DNA of 64,000 nucleotides. It comes from Pogostemon cablin. Its lineage: Eukaryota; Streptophyta; Magnoliopsida; Lamiales; Lamiaceae. The first letter of the stretch is position 1; each line of letters starts with the position of its first letter. The position numbers and the translations under genes were made by a program. The notes beneath the pieces were generated by a model. The model was not told the DNA's origin. It was given only the letters and a program-made list of their open reading frames with translations, and searched no databases. Positions 11,861 to 24,286 of the stretch are shown one piece after another. The stretch lies in NCBI GenBank assembly GCA_023678885.1, contig CM042982.1, positions 7,626,001-7,690,000 on the forward strand, read 5' to 3'.

Positions 11861-12620
11861 TTTCTGAGATTTTTCAATAATTATAAATGTGATCTCACCC
11901 ACTACCATTTAATGTGGTCAACAAAAATATAACGATGACCCCATGATTTTTGTCAATTCTTCTTAGGGTAAATTGAGAATAACCCTTAATAGTGGTAAGA
12001 AAAAATTCTTTTTTATATAGATGGCCAAATAAAATGTAATTTGATGCATAGTGGTCATTTCAAATTTTGTCCCTTATAATCTACCATAATTACTTAAGGA
12101 AAGAAACAATTTCAATTGGAGTCGAGAAGAATTGCAATCAATATGCGAAGAAGAGAACAAGATGGATGCAAATTTGACGATCCCTCATTATGAGGAATGT
12201 TATAAAAAGAAAATTCTGATTTTAAAATTTCAATTTTGTAATTTTCCTAATTTTATATGCAGAACGAAAATTAATTTTTTTCCCTCTAATTGATCTAATT
12301 TACCTGTTTGATGTTCTCAAAATTGGATTCCGGAAACCCATTTCTTATTCTCTAATATATGGAAGTCTTGCTACAGTGGGAGATAATTCTGATGAAAGTT
12401 CAAAGTTATTCGGAGAAATATATATATATATATATATATAAAGTAATTTTTACTTTTACATCAAGAAATTATACCCTACCAAACAAAATCCTCAATTCAT
12501 ATTAATACCTGTACAAATAATGCTTACCCCTAGTCTACTAAACGAGCCGTTAATTAACTGTCAAATGTCATTTGCCACGTTGGATGCAGAACATATTTTT
12601 AGAATAAATTAATTTCATAC

Positions 12621-12694
12621 CAAAGTAATTAATAATTAAGCAATGTCGTTTGGTTCCCAAAGTAATTAATAATTAAGCAATGTCGTTTGGTTCC
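12621..12694. repeat. Perfect 37-bp tandem duplication
   Basis: Two identical copies, 12621-12657 and 12658-12694, beginning CAAAGTAATTAATAATTAAG. Perfect identity implies a recent slip. Confidence 0.95.
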
Positions 12695-12734
12695 CTAAAT
12701 ATCTATTTTTAAACTTCAAAAGAAGTATTAATTG

Positions 12735-13400
12735 TTGTTAGATAATTAAGCTTTATAATAAGCAAAAATGATGCAGCTTCAGTCATGAAGAAATTTGATT
12801 CGAACCCATTTTCAGTCATGTAGAGCATAATTACAAGTTGTATGTGGACTTATTTCACTTTTTCATAATAAGTTTTTGCTTTAGATATGAGATTTTTTCA
12901 TTTTTCATTTATATCGCTAATGAAATAGTTCAATTGAATAGTGATAATTTTTCATCGAATATATATAATTTTTTATTAGAAATATATAATCACTTCTTAT
13001 TCATCTCGAGTAACTCAACCAAACATTTTGGTCCATAATTTCGCAACATCAACTCTATGAAAAACTGTTGTGCTGATAATATGTTGTAAAGATATTGACA
13101 AATAAAGTCTAATACATAAAATAAAATGGAAGCGAGATCATTCAATTTTTTTGCATTAAAATGAATGGAAGTGCAGAATGTGGCACTATACCATACAGTA
13201 TGCTGCCATTGCTGGCTTGTCGTTATCGTGGGATATGGCTAAAGTGTGCAACACTTTTCACTTTTCTTTTTTTTTTTAAAAAAAATAATAATAAAATAAA
13301 AAATTTGAATCTGAATTAATCTCACAAGTTGGTAAGGTTTGAAAAACAAGAGTGCATGTATATATATCATTTGAGTTGTTAATATTATGGGGATTTTTTA
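12735..13400. repeat. Segment C: second half of the diverged copy of segment A
   Basis: Matches 8150-8660 in the same orientation. Beyond 13400 the two diverge. Confidence 0.7.
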
Positions 13401-15643
13401 TTTATTTTTAAACAATCACTTAAAAAAACTATTAATCTTTTTTAGGTCGTGTGTTATAAAACATACCGTTGATGTTAATTCACAATGGTAAGCTTTGATT
13501 TTTTTGAAACAAAGTTGTTATTGAAATTTTTTCTTACAAAACTCTCCAAACACATACTCGAACTTTTTGAATTAATAATTATTACATATCAAGTGAAAAT
13601 TCTTCTTTGATTTTGATATATACGTTGTTGTTCTTCTTTCTCTAAAACATGTAGTACGCTTCTTTAGTTGTATATACACTTTTTACTTTATTATTCTATC
13701 CAGATACTTTATTTGAGATAAAACACATAAGACAAAGATATATAAGGTTATTCATTGTCTCTTTTCCTCTATCTATAAGCTATCTCCTCCATCTCCAATT
13801 CCAATTTCAGATTTTCATCAATCTTTTCAAGTCCAACCCAAAAATATAATATCATAGAATATATAAGTACAAGTATCCCTTAATTAGTGTTTAAAAAAAT
13901 GAATTTTTTATTTGAGAGACGAGTATGTATGAGACATGTTATAAAATAGGTCGATCAGAAATTATGTGTAATCTTTAGAGATAATTAAATTATTCTTTAA
14001 TATAAATTGGATCGCCTTTGTAAAAATAGTTAAATTATTCTTTTGAAGAGAGTCAGTGCTACTTAATATTTTCTTTTATTAGTTATTAAATAATTTTCAC
14101 GACACTACTCACATCCTCATAAAAATTAAATACTCTATATTTTATCTTTAAAAGAAGACCTTTTTTTTTAATTTTTGTACGAAAAAGATGAATTTATATG
14201 TGACTTCTACATGATTACAATTTACAACCACTTGCAAGCACAATCATAATCTACAAAGATTTCATGCTAAATGCCATGAGAAAAGAGAAACACAACATTA
14301 TATAGCTTTATTGAGGAATTTTATTTATTATTTGTGGTTAGGCATTTTAATTTTGTAGTTACATTTCTTTTTAAGTTTAGGGCAAAGTTTTTTTTTTAAG
14401 TACATGAACGCTACTATGCGCTCACATTCAATTTGTATAAATTTTTAAAAAAAAATATATGTAGTACTAATTTGTTAACGAATTTTTTTGTTAATTTTTT
14501 AAAAAAAAAATTTAGTTGAAAAAATATTATGTTCTTTCAAAACAAATATACATTACTATGGTACTGTTATATGAGTTGAGCGAACCCGAGCACCGTATAC
14601 TAGAGCTCGACTCGTTAAGTAAAACGAATCAAGCTTTATCGAGTTTAATAAAAATTAATATATTTTATATTTATTGTTATTTTTACAATAATAATTTTAT
14701 TATATATTATTATAATTTAATAATAATAATAATTAATAACAATTTTAATATTATTCAATATTTATCATTATTATTATTATTGTTGTTGAGTCTTAACGAG
14801 TAGAGTCGAGCTCATTAACTCAAAAAATATTAGATGAGCTCAAGCTCAAGTCTTATTAAGCCGAAGTGAGCTGTCGAGTAGTTCATTTATTTTAACAACT
14901 CTATACAATATTGAATATAACCAATACAAATAGAATGCACGGAAATTAATTTTGTATATCGAGATATTAACTCTTCAAATTTATTCACAAGTTAAACTTT
15001 ACTATTTATATCAAAGATTACTATCATTATTGTATTAAAAATATTAATATTGTTTTTTGAAAATTAACACAAGTAATACAACTAATATAATCTTGAAAGT
15101 TACACGAGTTTTTCTTCTTTTTTTCTCTTTTTTTTTTTCAATTTTAATTTTTTTATTTGGTTACTACGCTACGGATAGAAAATTATCCAATTTTATGCCT
15201 ATATAATATATTTACTTCTACTAGATATAAATCAAATAATTTAATACTATTAAATAATTTCGTTATTGGAGCATAAATATATTCTTGAGAGCATGTAGAT
15301 GGATCGAACTGAAGTATTGGCTTTACGTGTAGTTTTACAAAATTAGTGACAACTGATTGACATCATTATGACGTGGGATATTCATAAACTTGTTTTCCAT
15401 AAGTATACAATAGTATTCAAGTATTGCAAATCAAATATAATTATGAACAAAGAAAAAATAAAAGTTTGGAAGCCTTCTAGAAATATTGGATGTTTAGGAA
15501 AAGTAGCAAAGATATTTTCAAATGGTCCCCAAAGTCCTAATAATATCATCTTCATGTATAAAAAATGGGAGTTGATCACCCTAAATCCCTTTTAGATGTA
15601 TTTACTTTGGTTCTCCATTTTAAAAGGAGGGTTCATTTGAGGA
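13401..15643. other. Intergenic, very AT-rich
   Basis: No gene seen. At 14560-14885 two stretches rich in GAGCTCGA/CTCGAG-like words flank an AT-rich core (AGAGCTCGACTCGTTAAGTA near 14600, GAGTCGAGCTCATTAACTC near 14802). These are partly inverted and are probably a small transposon relic. Confidence 0.5.
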
Positions 15644-16300
15644 CTATTTTCACCCCAAATATACTAAACGAATCTCACTCATTTATATATTTAAAATATA
15701 TTTATGTGAAAAGACGTAAATATCCTTATATAAATAATAAAATAAAATTAATTATGACAGACTCGATTAAATTTCTAAATGCACCCAATTAGATTTCTAA
15801 ATATACCCATTATTATAATCAATAAACGATGAACTCTAAACCCTATTTCTGTACCTGCGTATAATCATTGAACAAGCAAAAATAATGAAAACTGAGAAAT
15901 TTAATTGGGGTTCTAACAGTCGTTGGATTCAAAGGCTGAAGAGAATTCCCAAACTTATGAGATGGTAGAAAAGGTGAAAGAAGGTAAAGTATTTGGGTAA
16001 TGGCAGCGGTGGTGGTGGGCAGTAGGGAAAGAGGGATGTTGCTGATGGTGGTAATTATTCGAGAGAAAGACAGAAGTGGTTGGTGGTGTAAATTATGGTG
16101 ATGTGAATGTTTATTAAATGTTGAATCATGTAATGAAAGTGAAAGAGATGATTATGGTAATGTCACAGACCGTCATGGAGGCAAATTGTCACTTGATATA
16201 CATGATAGGGGCCGAAACAGAGGAGAAAGAATGTCTTATATTCTCTCACGCACATGCCTAAACGTTGTTATTGATGGAGAACCGACTCTGGATCTCTATA
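15644..16300. mobile_element. Left part of an inverted-repeat DNA element, split by the gypsy insertion
   Basis: 15644-15786 is similar, as an inverted copy, to 35781-35925: both contain AGACGTAAATA, CTTATATAAATAATAAAATA and AATTAAATTTCTAAATGCACC (roughly 80% identity by eye). The two arms face outward and, once the gypsy element is removed, bound about 1.3 kb. Long inverted arms plus a gene-like interior suggest a Mutator-like element. No clear target duplication is visible. Confidence 0.55.
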
Positions 16301-16305
16301 CCTTG
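16301..16305. repeat. Target-site duplication of the gypsy element, left
   Basis: CCTTG, identical to 35260-35264 on the other side. Confidence 0.9.
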
Positions 16306-17202
16306 TGTTGATGGGTGTTCTTGGCTCGTTAATTTATGTTTAATGGGAAGGGTTTATGGCATAACGAAACCAAGAATGATCGCAATCAAACATGAAACAA
16401 TGACAAACAAGGAATTATAAACCATTAAGAGTCGAATTTTCACCAAAGAATTATATCTGATTTTTATTACTCTCCCATAGAACAACACTCATAAAAATCT
16501 AATTTCTTACAAGTGTAATATCTAAAGCCCGTCTGAGTTACCTGCCTCTTTCATGTGAGAGAGACTATTTATACTATCTATAAACCCTAAACCTGAGTTA
16601 ATCGCCTTGCGCCACCTGGATGAAGATAAGCCGTCTTTAATAAAGCTTCTGGTATGCCGACCAGCCTGGGGAGGAGTCTGAGTGCTGCAGGTTGCTTTTG
16701 CAGGGTTTCACCGGCCGCCCCTGTCCTTTGCTGGCCTCTCATTGGTAGTTGGGGGAGGATGCACCAGTTGCTTGTTGTCCTCTAGTTATGATTGCTGTCC
16801 AAGACATCCCATCTTCCCGTTAGCCTTGTCTTCTAGCCTGCTGCATTTGTCAGTCTCCATGATGATGTTTGTTCTTTACTGCATCGCTTCTGTTATCTAT
16901 TTGGTCCTCAGACAGGTTGCCTTCCAATGTTGTGACCCTCGTCCGAGCCCTCAGTCAGAGAGGGAAGGTCGCCGAGGTTCCCTGCCGAGGGTGTTTCAGG
17001 CTTCTGTCCCTTTAACGGGTTCCTTCTTTGTCCTTTTCTTGATTAGGCCTTTGGACTGATAGTGATCTCCTTGGGCTGCTTTGGTTGTCCATTCATCATT
17101 TATCCTCGAATTGGGCCGTCTGAAGGTTGGGCTTCCTACCAGTATTTTAGAGGCTATTGCGCTTTGGGCCCGCTAAGCATGAGGAATATAATACCCATAA
17201 CA
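16306..17202 (-). repeat. 3' LTR of the gypsy element, full length
   Basis: 897 bases from TG at 16306 to CA at 17202 (+ strand). Its right half (16753-17202) aligns with 34811-35259, with about 32 differences by eye (7%), mostly transitions. On the minus strand the polypurine tract would be the GAGGGGCTAA just before TGTTATGGG. Confidence 0.9.
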
Positions 17203-17708
17203 TTAGCCCCTCGAGCCTGAATAATATCATGATTTGAGATTGTTCAGGGTCGAATCGTACTTCACGGGTTATATCCCTCATGCTTCGGTACTTGCGATGC
17301 CAGAATTCTTCCATCTTGGCTCCTTGTCGCTTTCACTCGCTATCTTTAATCTAATAAGTTCCTGGATTATCGAGTTCTCCGAGATATTTCCGTGAAATTT
17401 TCGTTAAGGTGGGGGGTATTTCTGGCATTTGGGTGTAACTGTCGATTCGAAATTTAAAATTTGAACATTCTGTCAGTTTTCCTTTCCCTTCTCTCTCTTT
17501 TTTCTCCTTTCGATCCTGTGGGCAGTTGGCATTCCTCTTATACGGCGTTCTCATTTTCTTCCTCCAGGTATTATTCTCCTTCTCTCTTTTCCTTTCTTTC
17601 CCTGGCTCTATCTCTTTGCGTCTTTGAATTTTCCGTTGTCGCCGCCTAGGGCTTCCTTTCCTTTCTCCCTCAGTACTCTATCCTCCTCCCGTTATAATTT
17701 TGCATGAT
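17203..17708 (+). other. Leader of the antisense ORF region
   Basis: Lies between the 3' LTR and the first antisense ORF. It contains CT-rich sequence (17480-17690) and a possible donor at CTCCAG/GTATTA (17569), consistent with a 5' UTR and leader intron for transcripts running opposite to the element. No promoter motif can be named safely. Confidence 0.4.
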
Positions 17709-20700
17709 ATGGCTTGCGAGGGTTCCTCTTCTATCCTTAGATCCCCTAGATCCCTTTTCCGTTCGACTGATTCATCACTTGGTAGTTCGGGGTCCTCTTC
17801 TTCACTTTCAGAAAGGGTTCGAGTCCCCACTCTCCTTCATAACTCACTTTTGATCAGAGGGTTGCCGATTTTATTTCTAATTTCGTGTTGGAGTACAACC
17901 CTCAGATTGCTGACGCTGGTCCCGGATTATTGGCTCATCTGGGAGAACTCCCGCAATGGGAAAGAATGTCTCATTTTTTGCTGCCAAGGTTTCTTCCACC
18001 ATTTATGATTCTTGGTTAAAAAAAGCACCGTCATTGCTCTCAGCAAGTTTCAATGTGGGGAAAGTATCGATTTCTTCCTTCCTTCTTCCGATGGTCATAT
18101 GTGCTATGCTCCGTCGAACGCTGTTGCATCCTACGAGTTGCAACTTGAGCTCGGCCTTCGGTTTCCTCTCCATCCTTGTATTCGGGATATCTTCGAGTTT
18201 TGGGGTATATCCCCTGCTCAATTGGCTCCCAACGGCTGAGCGGCTTTAATGGGGACCTTGGTTCTTTTCCACAAGAAAAAGTACTCATTTTTTACTACCG
18301 CTGAAATTAACTTCTTGTACCGGCTTACCCCAAATAATAGGACGAAGGGATATTATTATTTGGTACCTCGTCATGCTAATCTTGTTGCTTCCTTGCCCAG
18401 TTCGGTTAAGGGGTAGAAGAATCCATGGTTTTGGGTTCGCGGGCCATGGTGGGGAACTTCTATTTATGACCTCGGGGACTCTCGAAATCCCACAGTGCTC
18501 CCTACAAGCTCCTTCTTCAAGCCCGTTCTCATTGCGTGTATGTCTCTTTCGGCTTCCTTCCTTGCCATTTGGAATATCCTAATATTTTTTTATTTTGCTT
18601 TATACAGTATGCGAATCGTGTGCTCTTGAGACATTGTCGGTGGAGTTCCAGGATACATTCCATCACATTCGCGAACTCTCCGACAAAAAACGCCACTACA
18701 AGCGTGTTTTAAGGGGAAAGAATCTTTTCCGAGCCAGCCTTACTTCTACTGCTATAGATATGCCAGCCAAGTTTTTGTTGTTACTTTCCTCTTTCGCAGC
18801 CTTCGTAGTGCGTTTTCTCCTTTCTATATAGTTCTCCCACTCGTATTAACTTTTCTTTCTTTTTGCTATGCTTAGGGAAAGAGAAACACCTTATGCCCGA
18901 CATTGCTCGCATCGCTACTCTCCCCTCTGCTCGTCAGCAGGCTGCGCTCCATAAGGGGAAAAAGAAGGTTTCTAAAACTTCTTCCCACAAGCTTTCTAAA
19001 GCCCCTCTTGCTGTTCAGTCCTTACTTCTGTCAGGATTGAAGAACATTCGGATCTCATTTCCTTGAGATTGGATGCCGACCTCATTCGGGGTCGGCTATG
19101 GGTCCTGGAGAGAAGGTTACCAAAAAAGCTCCTCGAGCCCCGAAGTCTAAAAAGGGGAAGTCCGAGACCACTGCTGCTAAGTCTGTAGCCCCCAAATGAA
19201 AGTATAAGCTGTTGGATGAGAGCTCCGAGGAAGGTACCCATGATAGTACCGCTCTCATCGTCCGTCCCTCGAAGAAGGTTAGAGATGATGATGTTAGTGT
19301 TGATGGCGGTTCCTCTGTTGCGCTTGGCACCGCCTCAGGAGACCGTAGAAGTTTGTGACATCAGTTCTTCCCCCTCTCCTGAAGCCTTTGCTCGGTCTCC
19401 CTTTGTCGTTCTTGGTCAACAGGGTGGCTCTACCCCGTCCATCCTCCAGTGAACTTCGGGTGGTATTTCCAATGAGCCGGCCTCTCGCTACTCCCCTTCC
19501 AAGATATGGCGATACTATCGGGGGAAGACTCCCTTGCATTTTTGGGAACACGGTGGGTCTTCTACCGAGGGTGCTTATTCTGCTCTGCCCTTGTCGGATG
19601 ATGCTATCCCCTTTCTTCCAATAGATCCAATAGCCGATCGAGAACTTCTCCAGAGGTACGAACACTTGGATGAGGCTGGAAAAACCTTCCTCTGTACTCA
19701 GGAGCTTCTGTTTGATTTTGACGCTCCAGCATGCCTGGCTCGTGCCGCCATCTTTCCCTTCAAAGGTTGTACTTGAGAGTTTCTTGGTCATATAGTGAAA
19801 ATGTTTGCCGAGGATTCCCTCCATAGCATCTCTAGCTATCTTGGTCGACAAGTGCTTCACGCCATTAATGCTCTACACTGTATTTCCAAGTTGGAACGAC
19901 GTGACTCCCATTTACAAGATGAGGTTGCCTCCCTCCTTCAAAAGGTGAAAGATCAGGAGAAGAAAGCATCTGAGGCGAGCGTCGCCGAGGCTCTAATCAG
20001 AGGCAAGTTGAGGATCGAGTAGGACAAGAAGGCTGAGCTTCAGGGGAGTTTCGAGACCCTTCGTGCTCGGTATGACAGTTTGTTGGCTAACTCTGTAGAA
20101 GAGAAAAGTACTTTGGAGCTTCAAAATAAGGTACTTTCTGACAAAGTTGCGGCTTTAGAGATGAAACATCAGGAGGAGTTCGAGGCGAAGGAAAGCTAGT
20201 TCCGAGCTGAGTTGTCTCAAGTCCAGAATAGTTTTCATGCCTTCCAGACATCCTCCGAACAAGAGCTTGAGAGAGTACGTCAGGAAAAAGAAGCATCGGA
20301 GGCTTCGTATGCTCAGAAGATTAGGGCTGCTGAGGATGTTGTAACCAAGGTTTTAAGGGAATGTGATGAGGCCGTGGCCGAAGTAAGTCGCGTGAAGGAT
20401 GCATTCCTCTTATCGGAGGCTGACAATCTCTGCTATAGAGAAGTCATCATTTCGAAGACCAAGATTTACTGTTTCTGCTCTTGTGTTGCTGCTCTGGCCC
20501 AAGCTTCTTCCGAGAAACCCTATCCTGATTGTCTTGATGACATGCGCGATATTCTCCTCCACGCACTTAGTGAAGAGAAGATGCCTCTTGGGGAGACTTT
20601 GAAGGATGATCTTGATTTTGGAGTGCTTGGCGAGTATTCCGACTTTATCACTGATGTCCCTAATGAGTCTTTCAAAGAATCCGAGGAGGAGGGGTCCGAT

Positions 20701-21090
20701 GAGGAATTTGCCGATGGCGTCTTGGACCTTGCCGCCGTTGATTCCAAGGCTGAAGATCCACTTGTAGAACTGCCCACTGAATCTGTAGGCTGATCTATCT
20801 GAGAGGCCTCCACTGAGGCTAAACCTCCCGAATCCGGCGATGCGCGCGCTTCCAGTTAGGTTGTTATTGAGGTGGTCTCTGAACCTCTGCCTTCTGAAAT
20901 TGCTATGGTTCTCCCGATTCTTTCGATCCCTGAAGTTGCTCTCCCTTTGGGTAGTACCGGAGAAGCTGATATCTCCTCGGGAGCAGTGACCTACGAGGTC
21001 CTTCTAGGTGTCTCTGAAGATGTGCCGTCTAGAGGTGGGGACCCGAAGTCTTCGGATGTTACTGACTGCGAGACCCACCAAGCTGGCTGA
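17709..21090 (+). pseudogene. Antisense extra ORF 1 of the gypsy element (putative gypsy-type transposon domain, PF04195-like)
   Basis: Runs opposite to gag-pol. From ATGGCTTGCGAGGG at 17709 the frame can be followed through shifts and stops. A serine-rich start leads to FISNFVLEYNPQIADAG. A conserved core at 18012-18240 reads LELGLRFPLHPCIRDIFEFW then GISPAQLAPNG, the signature of the plant 'putative gypsy type transposon' family, followed by KGYYYLVPRH near 18350. Introns are likely at about 18536-18607 and 18810-18875 (acceptors TTATACAG and GCTTAG). The C-terminal half (19795-20460) is a long coiled coil, KLERRDSHLQDEVASLLQKV and similar. It ends in an acidic tail (EESEEEGSDEEF). At least five in-frame stops or shifts break it. 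Its role in the element is not known; such ORFs are recorded in Tat-lineage elements. Confidence 0.8.
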
Positions 21091-21664
21091 TGAAGTTTTA
21101 CCGAGCCTCTTGTGTTGAATTGGATGTATCTTCCTTTTCGGAGTTTATTCCGAACATTTCTTGTATTTTTTCTTTTCTCGAGTAGTAGGATTTTCCGTGG
21201 TTTTTCCCTCATTTGTAATCCACCATTCATGAATGGAATACTTTGAATGAAATATTTTTCTTCATTATTAGTAAATCTCCCAAGGGTATTTTGGTAATTT
21301 ATCTTTAATTTAGAATATAACCATTGTTTTTCTGTCATGGGTTGTCACATATTTAATCAGGTACTACATGGATCAATCTGGATCTTCCATCTTCCTTGGA
21401 AGTTGTAAAGCCTCTACGTCATAGTCGTCGGATCTTAGCCATTTTTGGTCCATTATTTCCAATGATAATACATTCTGCCCTCCAGTTTTGTCAGACAGTT
21501 TCCATTTTGGTTTTTCAAAATTCAAATCCTTCGCATCTTCCTCATATATCCTTGTGTTTGTTTCCCTTTAGTTGTGTTCCCCCGATATTCTTGCGATTTC
21601 TGAAAATCTCCCTTGTCTCTCTTTCTCATTAAACCTTGGTTCTTACGTTTCTGGTTAATAGAAG
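21091..21664. other. Spacer between the two antisense ORFs
   Basis: Holds AT-rich sequence near 21210-21350 resembling a 3' end for ORF 1 (ATGAATGGAATACTTTGAAT) and a CT-rich stretch near 21500-21640 resembling a leader for ORF 2. No other gene seen. Confidence 0.4.
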
Positions 21665-24286
21665 ATGTCTGGTGAAGACACTCCTCCTCCGCCAGATGTT
21701 CAGGAGGTGAACACTTCCGATATGACTCGGCGTCCGTAGTTCAAATTGCCTTCGTAGGATGCCGCGTTCCAATTTGAGGGATTTGTCTACTTCCTCCTCC
21801 TTAGGTGGTAACCATGTTTCTGTTCCCTCTCTTGACCGGCAACAAGTCTCTGTTGTGCCAGTCGCGAGTGCTGGCGGTGTGTCGATACTCGTCGATGTGG
21901 AGTTAGGCGCCATACTCCCTTTTAATATGGGAAATTATCTTCATGTTCATCGGGATACGGGCAATTTGGGGGTCGCTCTTCGAGGGATGACTCAGCGGCT
22001 CGATTGGGTGCCACCTTCCAGGTTGTCCCAGGGGCATTTGGAAGAACTCCACCGGCTGTATGGTAACCCTAATGTTACCTTCAAGCTTCCCTTGGACGGT
22101 GTTCCTATTTCCGATCCTCCCCCTGGTTGTACCGCTTTTTACTATTCCCCCTATTATTAGTTTGTTAGTGTAGAGGTGGGATATGATCATCAGTCAGTTG
22201 TTGCCCTCTTCCTAGTTACGCTTGATATCCACTATGTCACTGTTTCATCTGTTGGGCCATACCATTCGAGATCATTTCGAACTTGAGTTTCTTTTCTTTT
22301 ATGCTCTATCTGGTCGCTCTGATGGCTTCTACCATTTGCTTCTACGGAATAATCATCATTTTGAGGGGGCTTCTGACGTCACCGGTAGAAGTTAGGAGCA
22401 GGTCTGGTTCTTGCTGGGTGGTGACTATCGTGTCCGTGTGAATGGTGTTCTCGTAACTTTCCCTATTCGGTTTCTTTCTCTAAGTAAATGTATGGTTTTT
22501 TCACGTCCTCTGAGCTCTGGACTATTTCCTGTGATTCCTAATACTTTTTTTTTACGTATCGTGCAGGCCCCCCTCGTCGTCCCCTTACGCGGTTGAGTGA
22601 TGGGTTTTGCCGCGTTTATGAGGTTTTATCTCATGGGGGGATACCTACTGTTTTAGTTTCGACTGGGTTGTCTACTCTCGGCCGTAGCGCGACAGCTGGT
22701 ACTCCCTTCTCCGATCCTCTGTGTGTTCCCTTTATTTGTTCAAGTTCTTTTTATTCTGCGCTTGACCTCTTTTCCTTGTTCTACAGGTGAGCTCCAAGGT
22801 GCCCTGTCTCCGGTAGGGCCTACTGATTCCGTGGCTAGCTTATCACTAACTCCACACAAGTATGTATACTAGTTTTTTGATGAGGAAGCTGACTCCGACT
22901 ATTCTGCTCGTTCTTCTTCTCGTGATGAAGACGAAGAAATGGATGACCAGTCTATTGGGTCTGAAGAGTTGAAACTTGGGAAGACCTTTTGGTTGAGTAA
23001 TTTACCGAGAGTAGGGTCTTACTCCCTTTATCTTCTCCCCGTGGTCAGTTGCGGCATTCTTCGTTGCCCCTCCTAGTTTCGCATCTGTCGCTGGTTCAGG
23101 ATCTATCTCTGTTTTCTTACTCAAAAAGCGAGGAAGAGGCGTTTATGAACATGGTGGGCCTTCTCGGCCAACTGGAATTAGCTTTGCGCCTCGTCAATCC
23201 CTATCCATTGGTGAGTTCGACCTTCTCGTTAACAAGTTAAGGGTGATAATTACCTCAGCTCGTGCCTCCTTATCCCTTCCATATTCGCTGCATTCTTACC
23301 AGTGGTGTCCTTTTGTAGATCCTCCCGTCGCTGAGTCCGAGAGTGAAGGTAATCCCGAGAAGGATCCAGAAGAGGATCCAGAAGAAGATCCCGAAGAGGA
23401 TCCTGAAGAAGATCCTGAAGAGGATCCAAAAGAGGATCCCAATGAGGATCCTGAACTGATGGAAGCTCCCGACATTGAGGTAGGTAGTGGTTCTGAGGCT
23501 AAGGATTATGATATGATGGTTGGGCCTAGGATGAAGTCTGCTCCCGTGGCTGTTTCTGAGAAAGTGATTGATGCTAGTTCTGCTCCTTCTGGTCCTCAGG
23601 TCGTCCCAACAGTTCCTTCTCTTAATTTGAACCCTGCAAGTGTTTCCACAACTACTGGTCTTACCGATATCGACACCGAGGCCAAGAGGCTGGCCACTGA
23701 GAGGGTTCGCGCTCGCGGAAAGAATATAGTTGACGGAGATAATGAACCTGATTTGTCCGAGCTGCAGAATCTAGGAGCTTAGGGTTTTGCCGAAGGTGAT
23801 TCTCGTCGTGTTGCTCAATATGTTCCCCCGGTTATTGTTCCTGGTTCTCTTCTCCAGGACTCTTCTGGCTTGGTCGGGGCTACTGCCGGTCGGCTTGTTG
23901 ACTGCTCTAAGGGATCTTTCGCCAGTTTTGAGTAAAGATTGAATGCCTTGGAGATCGAGAATGCCGAGCTAACTTCTCTTGTTGCATACCAGAAAGAACG
24001 ATTGGAGGTTTTAGATTTCGAGGTTGAGGTAGGGTGGGCTACTCTCGAGTCCGTAGAGGTGAGTCTGACCTAAGCTGAAATTGCTAGGGATGCTGCGAGA
24101 GTCAAAGCTGCCGAAGCCCGGGCTAGGTTGGCCAAAGCTGAATCCCGTATTCGAGCTCAGGAACAACGTATTCCGTGCCTTGGTTCAGTAGAGGAAAGGG
24201 CTATTCGCGCCGAGGCCCAACTAAATGAAACGAAGGATAAGATGGCGAGTATCTTCCAATCTCTTAGCAGCCGGAAGAGGGATTGA
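21665..24286 (+). pseudogene. Antisense extra ORF 2 of the gypsy element
   Basis: Starts ATGTCTGGTGAAGACACTCC at 21665 and ends at the TGA 24284-24286, opposite to gag-pol. Recognisable blocks are an N-terminal conserved part (21759-22160, QRLDWVPPSRLSQGHLEELH), FELEFLFFYALSGRSDGFYHL near 22275, an acidic EDPE repeat (23358-23456), a Ser/Thr/Pro-rich linker, and a C-terminal coiled coil (AEARARLAKAESRIRAQEQR near 24120). An intron is likely at 23211-23317 (TTG/GTGAGT ... TTTTGTAG) joining the front part to DPPVAESESEGN. Several in-frame stops (22158, 23780, 23935, 24073) show decay. It shares the layout of ORF 1 (globular front, acidic part, coiled coil) but not obvious sequence, so it may be a second type or a very old duplicate. 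Confidence 0.7.
23358..23456 (+). repeat. 12-bp tandem repeat coding for EDPE
   Basis: About eight in-frame copies of GAGGATCCAGAA-type units giving (E/K)EDPEEDPEEDPE. Third-position changes (CCA/CCC/CCT, GAA/GAG) keep the protein the same. It lies within antisense ORF 2. Confidence 0.9.

Noticed and set aside
11650..11877. 75-codon minus-strand frame with FYSAY repeats
   Set aside because: It is a reading of the GCCGAATAG minisatellite; the protein repeat follows from the DNA repeat.
14516..14803. 95-codon frame
   Set aside because: Almost pure A/T low-complexity sequence (poly-Leu/Ile/Asn), expected by chance.
16682..17059. 125-codon frame on the + strand
   Set aside because: Lies inside the gypsy 3' LTR; the matching 5' LTR segment does not keep the frame.
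19294..19860. 188-codon frame on the minus strand
   Set aside because: It is the shadow of antisense ORF 1; no protein family resemblance, and the + strand frame explains the sequence.
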